The notes below the pieces were generated by a model. That model made no database searches. It was not told the origin of the DNA and was given only the letters and a program-made list of their open reading frames with translations. This document shows positions 1-6,777 of a DNA stretch of 16,426 nt, one piece after another (position 1 is the first letter of the stretch; every line of letters starts with the position of its first letter). A program made the translations under genes and the position numbers. The stretch covers positions 1-16,426 of the forward strand of contig JBOGHU010000045.1 of NCBI GenBank assembly GCA_050742255.1, in the 5' to 3' direction. This DNA comes from JBOGHU01 sp050742255. Lineage in GTDB: Bacteria; Actinomycetota; Acidimicrobiia; Acidimicrobiales; CADCSY01.

Positions 1-10
1 GGAGAAGGGG

Positions 11-62
11 GGCCGGGGCAGCCCGGGGCAGCTGGGGGGCCGCCGGCCGGGGCAGCCCGGGG
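11..62. repeat. 18-bp direct repeat in G-rich DNA
   Basis: The 18-mer GGCCGGGGCAGCCCGGGG occurs at 11-28 and again, without mismatch, at 45-62, so the copies are offset by 34 bases. The unit contains CCCGGG and sits in an almost pure G/C stretch that may be low-complexity sequence. No function is apparent. It lies downstream of the AAA+ ATPase gene that reads leftwards and ends at 186. Confidence 0.7.
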
Positions 63-91
63 GGGGCCGGCGGTGGGCGACGTCTTGCCCT

Positions 92-130
92 TCTGTGCGC
101 CCGACTCTGTGCGCCCGACGCGCGCCCGAC
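92..130. repeat. 14-bp tandem repeat, two exact copies plus a degenerate third
   Basis: TCTGTGCGCCCGAC is present at 92-105 and repeated head to tail at 106-119. A shortened variant with the core GCGCCCGAC follows and ends at 130. The array is non-coding as far as I can tell and looks like a recent slippage duplication. The rest of 1-185 holds no convincing gene; overlapping frames there are arginine- and proline-rich translations typical of non-coding high-GC DNA. Confidence 0.7.
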
Positions 131-185
131 AGGCCGGGCGCGCGCAAAGGCGGACGGGACATCCGGCCTCGGGGTCCGCCGCCGC

Positions 186-1274
186 CTACAGCAGGCCGGC
201 GTCCCGCAGGAGGGGGGCGAACAGCTTCACCTCGGGCGGGGCCACCACCCCCGGCGGCCGACACCGGGCCAGGACGCGGGCCGCCACCGCGGCCACGTCG
301 GGGGCCCGCTCGCCGGCCTTGATCACCACCTGCCATCCCGCTTTCCAGCGGGCCGGGGTGGGGTTGGCGGCCACGGCGGCGGCCACCGCCGAGAGCACCG
401 CGTAGGCCCGGTCGCCCCGTTCGGGGACGGTGAACCCGGAGGGGTCGGCCAGCACCTTCTCGGGGTCGGGCAGGTCCATCTCCTCCTGCCACATCAGCAG
501 CTCCACCCCCGCCCCCTCGCCCACCGCCCCGGTCACCAGAGCGGTCTCGGCCTCTGTCGAGGCACCCGTGGCCACCGCCGCCGCCCACAGCCGGGCGGCC
601 ATCTCCCAGGTGCGGGGGCTGGGCCAGCCCCGGCCGGCCCGGGCCGGGTCGGAGGGCATCTCGCACGCCAGCCCCGGGCGCACCGCGATGAACGCCGACA
701 CCAACCCCCGGGCCCGCCACAGGTGGTCCTCCCAGTCGGGGGGCAGGGTGGGGACCTGCGGTGGGGGCCAGCCCCCGACCACCCCCTGGGAGAAGGCCTG
801 GGGCTCCACCTCCCAGTCCAGGTGGCAGAAGCGGTTGGCCAGGGGGGCGGAGAGGTCCCAGCCCTCGGCCGCCTGCTCGGGGGGGTTGGCGGCCGCCACC
901 ACCACCACCTCGTCGGGCAGGGCCAGGTCGCCCACGACCCGCTCCAGCACCACCCGCAGAAGGGCGGCCTGAACCGCCGGTGGGGCGGTGGAGATCTCGT
1001 CGAGGAACAGCAACCCCCGGCCCGCCGTGGCCAGGCGCTGGGCCCACCGGGGCGGGGCGAAGCGGACGGCGTCGCCGGCGATGACGGGGAGCCCGGAGAA
1101 GTCCGAGGGCTCCCGGATGGCGGCGATCACCGTCTCACAGGGCCAGCCCAGCACGTCGGCCATGGCCCGGATGGCCGAGGTCTTGCCCGTGCCCGGCGCC
1201 CCCCAGAGGAGCACCGGGACGCGCGCCGCCACCGCCACCCCCAGCGCCTCCACCGTGGTCTGCTGTCCGCTCAC
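186..1274 (-). CDS. MoxR-type AAA+ ATPase
   Basis: This encodes a 362-residue AAA+ ATPase of the MoxR type, a family of ATP-driven chaperones that usually assemble or activate partner proteins, often with von Willebrand A-domain proteins. Visible motifs are Walker A GAPGTGKT (residues 25-32), Walker B GLLFLDE (87-93), a sensor-1 asparagine in AAANPP (N130) and a candidate arginine finger in PLANRF (R148). The C-terminal half, with many Trp and Ala residues, is family-specific. The frame stays open to 1514, but the upstream part is arginine-rich and atypical, so I place the start at GTG 1274, just before the ATPase core. No partner VWA gene is visible; one could lie beyond the left edge. The gene follows the broken gene at 1325-2089 on the same strand after about 50 bases and may share its transcript. 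The substrate is unknown. Confidence 0.85.
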   Translation of the reverse strand: MSGQQTTVEALGVAVAARVPVLLWGAPGTGKTSAIRAMADVLGWPCETVIAAIREPSDFSGLPVIAGDAVRFAPPRWAQRLATAGRGLLFLDEISTAPPAVQAALLRVVLERVVGDLALPDEVVVVAAANPPEQAAEGWDLSAPLANRFCHLDWEVEPQAFSQGVVGGWPPPQVPTLPPDWEDHLWRARGLVSAFIAVRPGLACEMPSDPARAGRGWPSPRTWEMAARLWAAAVATGASTEAETALVTGAVGEGAGVELLMWQEEMDLPDPEKVLADPSGFTVPERGDRAYAVLSAVAAAVAANPTPARWKAGWQVVIKAGERAPDVAAVAARVLARCRPPGVVAPPEVKLFAPLLRDAGLL

Positions 1275-1324
1275 GTGCCGCCACCCTACGTGCTCCGGTG
1301 CGGAGGGCCCCACCGCCGCCCGCC

Positions 1325-2089
1325 TCACAACATGCGGACCACGTCCTCGAACCCCACGGGAGGCCCGCCCTCGGCCCGCCCCAGAGCCCGGTTCAGGCCG
1401 GCCTGGGCGGCGTTGGCATGCCGGAGGAACGCCTCGGTCAGCTCGCCGAACGGCCAGTCGACGCCGTCGAGGCGCACGACGGCGTCGAAGAGCTGCACCG
1501 GGTCGCGGCGCCACCCCCGCGTTCGGACAGCTCGCTCAGGAGGAACTGGTAGCGGTTGAGCGCCTGACCGAAGGCGGTGTGCATGGCGTAGAAGGCCCAC
1601 AGCGCGGAGAAGTCGATCAACCCCGCCAGGCCGCTCCTTCCGGCGTCCACCGCTGCGCCACCCAGGATGCTGTCGACGGTGCGCTCGATGAGCCGGGTCG
1701 GCGCCGCACACACCCTCTGGGTCTGTGGCCGCACGAAGTGGCCCTCCCGCTCGGCGAACCCGATGACCTCGCCCACCGTGATCCTCCTCGATGGCCCACC
1801 GGGCGTGTTCACCATGGCGACGGCCGTGGAGAACAGGCCCCGTCCCGCCTTGAAGATGGAGCCCACGAACGCCGGCAGCCTCCCGTGGGGGGGGGATGGC
1901 GTCCCGACCTCGGTGGAAGAGCACCAGCGGGATGGTCGTAGCCAGGTTGCTGGTGTCGAGGAAGGTCCGGACGGTGGCCCTCGCGGTCGAGGGGTTGACC
2001 GCGACGTACCGCTCGGCCAGCCATGCGAACCCGCTGAGCACGTCTGCGGTGTCCTGACGCAGGGCCTGGTAGGCCGGTTCGTTCATCAT
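1325..2089 (-). pseudogene. Unrecognised protein gene split by two compensating 1-nt frameshifts
   Basis: I do not recognise the family. The N-terminal part begins MNEPAYQALRQD and runs to about 1890. The reading then continues in another frame (AFVGSIFKAGRG to FLLSELSERG) until about 1515, and returns to the first frame for the C-terminus, ending GFEDVVRML. The first shift coincides with a run of nine G at 1887-1895; removing one base restores the frame. The second is at a five-base run (plus-strand C) near 1514-1518; adding one base restores it. Repaired, the product is about 254 residues, probably soluble, and alpha-helical with several aromatic residues. The start is uncertain: ATG 2089 lacks a clear Shine-Dalgarno and the same frame stays open upstream to about 2270, including a lysine/arginine-rich stretch. 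The gene is either truly broken or an assembly error; compensating shifts favour an intact gene misread twice. Confidence 0.6.
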
Positions 2090-2420
2090 GCCGCCATGGC
2101 GGGATGGCGTGTCCTTGTACGGGCACCGACTGGGCCTCATGGACACGCCGGCTCGTTGGGCGCTCTTGCGGGCCCGCTTGGGGGCGGAGTCCTCGAGGAG
2201 GAGGCGCCCGTTAACGTCGGTCTGGTCCGTCAGGGTCAGCAGCTTCGACAGACGGAGGCCGGGGGGGAGCCGTGACGTGCCTCGCTCGGGTGCTACCTCT
2301 GGCCGTGGCATGCGTACGCCGTCCCATCCGTCTGGACAGGCTGTCCGGGCTGGCCGGTGGGGCCCCCATGGGCTGCCTGGTCGGGCCCAGATGGTAGCCT
2401 CCCGTCGGGATGGGAGCGGG
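2090..2420. other. Divergent intergenic region
   Basis: This 331-base interval separates the leftward broken gene from the rightward DUF1989 gene and should hold promoters for both. I see no convincing -35/-10 pair. The minus-strand frame of the broken gene remains open through 2140-2270 and reads plausibly, so its true start may lie here (candidate ATG at 2140 or GTG at 2146). A short dyad at 2334-2346 is listed separately. Confidence 0.5.
2334..2346. promoter_or_regulatory. 13-bp dyad, possible operator
   Basis: GGACAGGCTGTCC is a perfect 6-bp inverted repeat around a central G. It lies 74 bases before the proposed GTG start of the DUF1989 gene in a divergent promoter region, which is where a repressor site would be expected. 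Short GC-rich dyads are common by chance in this composition, so the assignment is tentative. Confidence 0.25.
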
Positions 2421-3024
2421 GTGAGCCGGCCTGAGACCCTCCACCTGGGTCCGGAGAGCGGTTGCGCCCGACTGCTGGGGCGGGGCCACACCCTGCGGGT
2501 CATCTCCCCCACCGGCGAGCAGGTTGCCGACCTGGTCGCCTTCGGGGCCGGGGACCCCGACGAGTGGCTCTCCTCGGGGAGGACCTTCGACTACAACGCC
2601 AGCATCAACGTCACCACCGGCACCGTGCTGTACTCGAACCGCAGCACGCCCATGCTCACGATCACCGCCGACACCGCCGGCAGCCACGACTTCCTCCTGG
2701 CACCGTGCTCGCCGGAGATGTTCCGGCGCCTCTACCGCATCGAGGGCCACCACCCGAGCTGCCTGGAGAACCTCGCCACCCACCTCCTCCCCCCACGGGA
2801 TACCCCCCGACCGCATCCCCACCAGCCTCAACCTGTTCATGTCGGTCACCGCCGACCCCGGCACCGGCCGGATCCGGATCCACCCCCCGAGCAGCCGTCC
2901 CGGCGACCACGTCGACCTGCGGGCCGAGACCGACCTCATCGTCGGCGTCACCGCCTGCTCGGCCGAGATCACCAACAACGGCACCCTCAAGCCGATCGAC
3001 CTGGAGATCCACGGCCCTGCCTGA
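2421..3024 (+). pseudogene. Urea carboxylase-associated (DUF1989) family protein, one frameshift
   Basis: The product belongs to the DUF1989 or urea carboxylase-associated family, found next to urea or guanidine carboxylase and amide-transport genes; its biochemical role is not firmly known to me. Family landmarks are visible: QVADLVAFGAGDPDEWLS, a TGTVLYSN segment, DTAGSHDFLLAPCS, HHPSCLENL, then HGIPPDRIPTSLNLFM, PGDHVDLRAETDLIVGVTACS and a C-terminal NNGTLKPIDLEI. The first part and the segment from HGIPP onward are in different frames. The switch falls in a six-C run at 2789-2794, and deleting one C gives LLPHGIPPDRIP in one frame and a product of about 200 residues, the normal family size. 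The start is GTG 2421 after GGGAGCGG; ATG 2391 is an in-frame alternative. It converges on the 105-residue gene ending at 3052. Either a sequencing error or a young pseudogene. Confidence 0.8.
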
Positions 3025-3051
3025 CCCTGCCCATCCGCTGGGGCCCCCGCC

Positions 3052-3369
3052 TCAGGGACCGAGCAGCTCGTCGACGCCGGCGAAGAAGCGGGATCGGGCC
3101 ATGGCCTCGCACCCGGCCTCGGCGGCGGCCCGGAGGGTGGCCCGGTCGACGTGGGACCCGAAGCCCAGCACCCGGGCGCCGGTGGCCACCACCTGGGGCA
3201 GGACCTCGACCACACCTGGGCGGCCCAGGTCGACCACCACCACCACCACGTCGGCGCCGGCGGCGGCGGCCGCCAGCGCCTCGGGTCCGGCCACGAAGCT
3301 CACCTCCACGCCGGCGGCAGCCACCCGGGAGCGGTCCATGAGGTCGGGGACGTAGGCGACCACGCCCAT
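3052..3369 (-). CDS. Small receiver-like conserved protein
   Basis: A 105-residue protein beginning MGVVAYVPDLMDRSR. It alternates beta strands and helices: a hydrophobic strand GADVVVVVVDLGRPGV, then ATGARVLGFGSHVDR, then a helix and a short C-terminal FFAGVDELLG. This resembles a flavodoxin-like or response-regulator receiver fold. The strand ending VVVVVVDLG would place an Asp where the receiver phosphorylation site sits, but other receiver residues are not clear, so a pseudo-receiver is as likely. The start ATG overlaps the stop of the upstream gene by one base (TGATG), which fixes the start and implies translational coupling. The frame is open much further upstream, but that extension lies over the neighbouring gene. 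Function unknown. Confidence 0.75.
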   Translation of the reverse strand: MGVVAYVPDLMDRSRVAAAGVEVSFVAGPEALAAAAAGADVVVVVVDLGRPGVVEVLPQVVATGARVLGFGSHVDRATLRAAAEAGCEAMARSRFFAGVDELLGP

Positions 3370-3809
3370 CAGCGGCCGTGGCGCTCGAGGTGGGCCCGGG
3401 CCTTCCAGGCCCCCCAGAGGATGCCCACCTCGTGGAGGGCGGGGTCGACCTCGGCGAAGGAGAGGGGGACGAGCCCGTAGTCGTCGTCGGGGAAGTGGGC
3501 CTCGTCGAAGGGCTCCCGCACCACCGGCGGCACCCCGGCGCCCCGGAGCACCGCCGTGGGGTAGCGCACCGCCCCCCGCAGGAGGCTCATGGGGTTGGTC
3601 CACTGCCCGTCGACGTCGGTGTCGAGGAGGCGGCGCAGCCGGGGGCCGACCTCGGCCGCCGCCCGCCGCCCGGCCTCGGCGGCCCGGTCCATGACGGCGG
3701 GGTCGGCCCGCCCCGCCCAGGCGGTGAGCCGCTCCTCGACGCCGCGCTCCACCCAGGCCGGCAGGGCGGACTCCACCGCGTCGGCGAGGTCGATGGCGGG
3801 CTGGTCCAC
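3369..3809 (-). CDS. Conserved hypothetical protein, 146 aa
   Basis: I do not recognise this protein. It starts about DQPAIDLADAVESALPAWVERGVEERL and is mostly helical and acidic at the N-terminus. The C-terminal half has the segments QWTNPMSLLRGAVRYPTAVL, REPFDEAHFPDDDYGLVPLSFAEVDP and GILWGAWKARAHLERH. There is no signal peptide or membrane span. I place the start at GTG 3809, preceded by AGGATGGAGAG; a TTG at 3851 is an alternative that would add 14 arginine-rich residues. It is coupled to the next gene by a one-base overlap and follows the DUF2993 gene after 54 bases, so the four genes from larE downstream probably form one operon. Confidence 0.75.
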   Translation of the reverse strand: MDQPAIDLADAVESALPAWVERGVEERLTAWAGRADPAVMDRAAEAGRRAAAEVGPRLRRLLDTDVDGQWTNPMSLLRGAVRYPTAVLRGAGVPPVVREPFDEAHFPDDDYGLVPLSFAEVDPALHEVGILWGAWKARAHLERHGR

Positions 3810-3863
3810 CTCTCCATCCTGGCGGGGGCGGGGCCATCGCGCACCCGGCAAGGCGACCCGTCC

Positions 3864-4499
3864 TCAGGACCCACCCAGCCGGCGCACCAGCCACTGGGGC
3901 ACCGTGTCCACCGAGCAGCCCAGGCGGACGGCGCCGGGCACCACCTCGGCGTCGAGGGCGCAGGGGAACAGCTCGGTGCCCGGGAGGGGGATGGCCACCT
4001 CCGGCAGCCCCCCCGCCCGCAGCGCCAGGACGCCGTCACGAACCTCGGCATCGGCGCTCACCATCTGGCCCCCCACGCCCATCCTCACCCGACCGGCGGT
4101 GAGCTCGACGTCGGCCACGTCCTCGGGCAGGGCCTCCTCCAGGTCGTCCTCGCTGATGGTGGCCTCGATCGAGCCCCGGTCGATGCGCTCCAGCTCCAGG
4201 TCCCCGTCGAGGAGGGCGGCGCGGTCGATCTCGATGCCCTCCAGCTCGGCCCGGACGGTGGTGATGGTGAGGGCGGTGGCGCCCACGTCCTCGGCGGTCA
4301 CGACCAGGCGGGGGACCCGGCCGGCCACGACCGTCCGGACGACCACCGGGAAGGGGCTGAGCTCGGCATCGACGGCGGCCACGTCCAGGTGATCGGCCAC
4401 CCGGTCCTCGACCGCCTCCTCCACCCGGGGCGGGACCACGACCTCGGCCACCCCCACGACGACCAGGACGACGGCGGCGAGGACGATCAGGACCCTCAG
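3864..4499 (-). CDS. DUF2993 (LmeA-like) secreted or membrane-anchored protein, CTG start
   Basis: A 211-residue protein with an N-terminal hydrophobic segment (LRVLIVLAAVVLVVVGVAEVVV, given here as residues 1-22 in outline) that acts as a signal anchor, then a beta-rich domain of the DUF2993 type. Repeating elements such as ELEGIEIDRAALLDG and LELERIDRGSIEATISEDDLEEAL match that family. In mycobacteria the member LmeA is a periplasmic protein linked to lipomannan maturation; a similar envelope role here is inference. No ATG, GTG or TTG precedes the hydrophobic segment in frame. CTG at 4499 overlaps the larE stop as CTGA and lies 7 bases after GGGGAGG (4513-4507), which is ideal spacing. Two cysteines near the C-terminus (FPCALDAEV and RLGCSVD) could form a disulfide outside the cell. 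Confidence 0.75.
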   Translation of the reverse strand: MRVLIVLAAVVLVVVGVAEVVVPPRVEEAVEDRVADHLDVAAVDAELSPFPVVVRTVVAGRVPRLVVTAEDVGATALTITTVRAELEGIEIDRAALLDGDLELERIDRGSIEATISEDDLEEALPEDVADVELTAGRVRMGVGGQMVSADAEVRDGVLALRAGGLPEVAIPLPGTELFPCALDAEVVPGAVRLGCSVDTVPQWLVRRLGGS

Positions 4500-5329
4500 G
4501 ACCCTGCCTCCCCGAGGCCGGCGGGGGCCAGGGCGGCGTTGAGGTTGCCCGAGCGCAGGCCCTCGAGGTCGAGGGTGACGTAGCGGTAGCCGGCCCCCTT
4601 GACGGCCGCCACCACCGCCGCCCGCCGGGCCAGGGCCCGGGCCAGGTCGGCCACCGCCAGCTCGACCCGGGCCAGGTCGCCGTAGTGGCGCACCCGCAGC
4701 TCCCCGAAGCCCAGCCGCCGCAGCCCTGACTCGGCCCGGCCCACCCGGTCGAGGACGCCCACCGTCACCGGAGTGCCGTAGGGGACCCGCGAGGCCAGGC
4801 AGGCGGCGGCGGGCTTGTCCCAGGTGCGCAGGCCCAGGGCCCGGGAGGCGGCCCGCACGTCGTCCTTGGTGAACCCGGCGTCGACCAGGGGGAAGGCCGC
4901 CCCCCCCTCGCCCGCCGCCCGCTGCCCGGGCCGGTGGTCCCCGAGGTCGTCGAGGTTCACCCCCAGGACCACCGTCGCCCCCTCGGCCGTGGCGATGGGG
5001 CCGGTGACGGCCATGAGCTCGGCCTTGCAGTGGTAGCAGCGCTGGCCGTCGTTGGCGGCGTAGGCAGGGTCGGCCAGCTCCCTCGTGGTGACCGGCGTCC
5101 AGCGCAGGCCCCACTCCCGGGCCAGGGCGGCGCAGTCGTCGGCCTCCTCGGGGGCCAGGGAAGGGGAGATGGCGGTGACGGCGTGGGCGCGGGCCGGGCC
5201 GAGGGTGTCGTTGGCCACCCAGGCCACCAGGGCGGAGTCGGCGCCGCCGCTGAAGGCCACCACCACCGCGTCCAGGTCGGCCAGGCGCCGGCGGAGGAGG
5301 TCGAGCCGGGCGGAGAGCTCGCTGCGCAC
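4496..5329 (-). CDS. larE: LarE-like ATP-dependent sulfur transferase
   Basis: LarE adenylates the carboxylate of the pyridinium carboxylate precursor and delivers sulfur for the nickel-pincer cofactor of lactate racemase and related enzymes. This 277-residue product has the PP-loop SGGADS (27-32) that binds ATP, a CYHCK motif (98-102), a GVNLDDLGDHRPG segment and the family motif WDKPAAACLASRVPYGTPVT. Cys177 in that motif sits almost exactly where the sacrificial cysteine (Cys176) lies in the Lactobacillus plantarum enzyme, and the length is nearly the same. The start is GTG 5329; an extension to 5422 would run through the divergent promoter. No larB, larC or lactate-racemase gene is present in the window, so the sulfur acceptor remains open, and the LarE-like family is broader than the Lar pathway. 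It overlaps the DUF2993 gene by four bases. Confidence 0.85.
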   Translation of the reverse strand: MRSELSARLDLLRRRLADLDAVVVAFSGGADSALVAWVANDTLGPARAHAVTAISPSLAPEEADDCAALAREWGLRWTPVTTRELADPAYAANDGQRCYHCKAELMAVTGPIATAEGATVVLGVNLDDLGDHRPGQRAAGEGGAAFPLVDAGFTKDDVRAASRALGLRTWDKPAAACLASRVPYGTPVTVGVLDRVGRAESGLRRLGFGELRVRHYGDLARVELAVADLARALARRAAVVAAVKGAGYRYVTLDLEGLRSGNLNAALAPAGLGEAGS

Positions 5330-5359
5330 CCCGCCAGTCTGCCCGCTGCGGGAGAGCGG

Positions 5360-5388
5360 TGGACAGGCGGCGGCGGTGTGGGTACAAC
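5360..5388 (+). promoter_or_regulatory. Sigma-70-type promoter of livK
   Basis: A -35-like TGGACA (5360-5365) is followed by a 17-base spacer and a -10-like TACAAC (5383-5388). Spacing is optimal, the -35 matches five of six consensus bases and the -10 four of six. It would give a leader of roughly 40 bases before the livK ATG. The interval from 5330 to 5436 is shared with the divergent larE gene, for which I see no clear promoter. Confidence 0.5.
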
Positions 5389-5424
5389 GGCGGAGGACAC
5401 GCAGGTCTCTCGGGGCCCACACCC

Positions 5425-5433
5425 AAGGAGGAG
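5425..5433 (+). promoter_or_regulatory. Strong Shine-Dalgarno of livK
   Basis: AAGGAGGAG ends three bases before ATG 5437; its GGAGG core is about six bases from the ATG. It is the best ribosome binding site in the window and decides the livK start over the in-frame upstream ATG at 5359. A strong site suits a binding protein that must outnumber its membrane partners. Confidence 0.85.
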
Positions 5434-5436
5434 CGC

Positions 5437-6750
5437 ATGACCGCCAGGCAGCCGCTGACCCGGGTCCTCGCCCTGCTCGCCGCCCTCGCCCTCGCCGCCG
5501 CCGCCTGCGGCGACGGCGATGACGGTGAGGAGGCCGGCGGCGGGACCACCTCGACCACCGCCGGGGGGTCGGCGGCGCAGCCGGGAGCGAGCGTCGACGG
5601 CGTCCTCAAGCTCGGCGCCCTGCTCCCCCAGACCGGCAACCTCGCCCAGTTCGGGCCGGCCATGCAGGCCGCCGTCCAGCTGGCCGTCGATGACATCAAC
5701 GCCGCTGGTGGGGTCCTGGGCCAGGACGTGGTGCTGGTCAGCGCCGACTCGGGCACCGATGCCGACATCGCCAACACCGCGGCGGAGCGGTTCCTCAGCG
5801 CCGAGAACGTCGACGGCATCATCGGCGCCGCCGCCTCGGGAGTGACCCTGCTCGGGGTGATCGGGCCCACCGTGGGGGCCCGACGGGTGGAGTGCTCGGG
5901 GTCCACGACCTCGCCGTTGTTCAACGACTTCGAGGACGACGGCTTGTTCTTCCGCACCGCCCCCACCGACTTCTTCCAGAGCGAGCTGCTGGCCGACAGC
6001 ATCACCGCTGACGGGTTCTCCTCGGTGGCCATCGCCAACCGGGCCGACGACTACGGGCAGGCGCTGGCCGACGCCACCGCGGCCGAGCTGGAGGACGCCG
6101 GGGCCGAGGTCGTCACCCAGGTCGCCTTCGACCCCGACGGCTCGAACTTCGACGCCGACGTGGCCCGCCTCGCCTCGGCCAACCCGGACGCGGTCGTGCT
6201 CATCGCCTTCCCCGAGGAGGGTGCCCAGGTCCTCAACGCCATGGTCGAGCAGGGCGTCGGGCCCGCCGACCTGCCCATCTACGTCACCGACGGGCTGGCC
6301 AGCGACGACCTGGCAGCCAGCGTGGACCCCAACGACCTCGCCGTGCTCAACGGCATGAAGGGGAGCCGGCCCTCCACCGAGGTGCCCGGTGACTTCGGCG
6401 CCCGGCTCACGACGGCGGCCGGCACCGGCACCCTCACCTTCGGGCCCCAGTTCTACGACTGCACCGTCATCGTGGCCCTGGGCGCGGTGGCTGCCGGCAG
6501 CGACGACCCCGAGCTGATCGCCGACCAGATCAACGACGTCACCCGGCAGGGCACGGCCTGCTCGACCTTCGAGGAGTGCAAGGGCCTCCTCGACGACGGC
6601 GAGGACATCGACTACGAGGGGGTGACGTCCTTCGACTTCGACGACTCGGGCGAGCCCGAGCGGGGCGTCTACGACCTCTACGAGTTCGTGGACGGGAAGC
6701 TCACGGTCACCGACACCGTGACCCTGGAGAAGGAGGGCGGGCAGAGGTAG
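5437..6750 (+). CDS. livK: Branched-chain amino acid-type ABC transporter substrate-binding lipoprotein
   Basis: A 437-residue type I periplasmic binding protein of the LivK family, the ligand receptor of a HAAT-type importer. The N-terminus has Arg residues, a long Ala/Leu core and a lipobox-like AAAC with Cys24 as the probable lipid-modified residue; the -3 position is Ala rather than Leu. An acidic, Gly/Thr-rich linker (about 25-54) follows. The binding domain opens VLKLGALLPQTGNLAQFGPAM and AVDDINAAGGVLGQ, classic for LivK, and continues with SGVTLLGVIGPTV and a second lobe around VAIANRADDYGQ. Four further cysteines (in VECSG, YDCTV, TACST and EECKG) may form disulfides. It converges with livF, with only 27 bases between stops, so it is transcribed apart from the permeases. 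The ligand cannot be read from sequence: branched-chain amino acids, amides and urea are all possible. Confidence 0.9.
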   Translation: MTARQPLTRVLALLAALALAAAACGDGDDGEEAGGGTTSTTAGGSAAQPGASVDGVLKLGALLPQTGNLAQFGPAMQAAVQLAVDDINAAGGVLGQDVVLVSADSGTDADIANTAAERFLSAENVDGIIGAAASGVTLLGVIGPTVGARRVECSGSTTSPLFNDFEDDGLFFRTAPTDFFQSELLADSITADGFSSVAIANRADDYGQALADATAAELEDAGAEVVTQVAFDPDGSNFDADVARLASANPDAVVLIAFPEEGAQVLNAMVEQGVGPADLPIYVTDGLASDDLAASVDPNDLAVLNGMKGSRPSTEVPGDFGARLTTAAGTGTLTFGPQFYDCTVIVALGAVAAGSDDPELIADQINDVTRQGTACSTFEECKGLLDDGEDIDYEGVTSFDFDDSGEPERGVYDLYEFVDGKLTVTDTVTLEKEGGQR

Positions 6751-6777
6751 GGCCACGTCGGCAGGGCCGCGGGGGCC

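Noticed and set aside
1275..1514. Eighty-residue N-terminal extension of the MoxR ATPase
   Set aside because: The stretch is arginine-rich and overlaps the C-terminal coding part of the upstream gene; GTG 1274 immediately precedes the ATPase core.
1500..1900. Programmed ribosomal frameshifting in the broken gene
   Set aside because: Two opposite shifts would be needed in one gene, there is no evident stimulatory structure, and a third similar shift lies in the neighbouring gene; error or decay explains all three more simply.
2421..3024. Functional link between the DUF1989 gene and the LivKHMGF importer as a urea or amide uptake system
   Set aside because: The family is often near such transporters, but here they are 2.4 kb apart with an unrelated cluster between, and no urea carboxylase or amidolyase gene is present.
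3864..6038. 724-codon minus-strand frame spanning the DUF2993 gene, larE and livK
   Set aside because: Only its last 211 residues are a recognisable protein; the rest is read out of frame through larE and antisense to livK.
6751..6777. Bidirectional terminator between livK and livF
   Set aside because: Only a four-base stem can be drawn in the 27-base gap, which is not distinguishable from chance in this composition.
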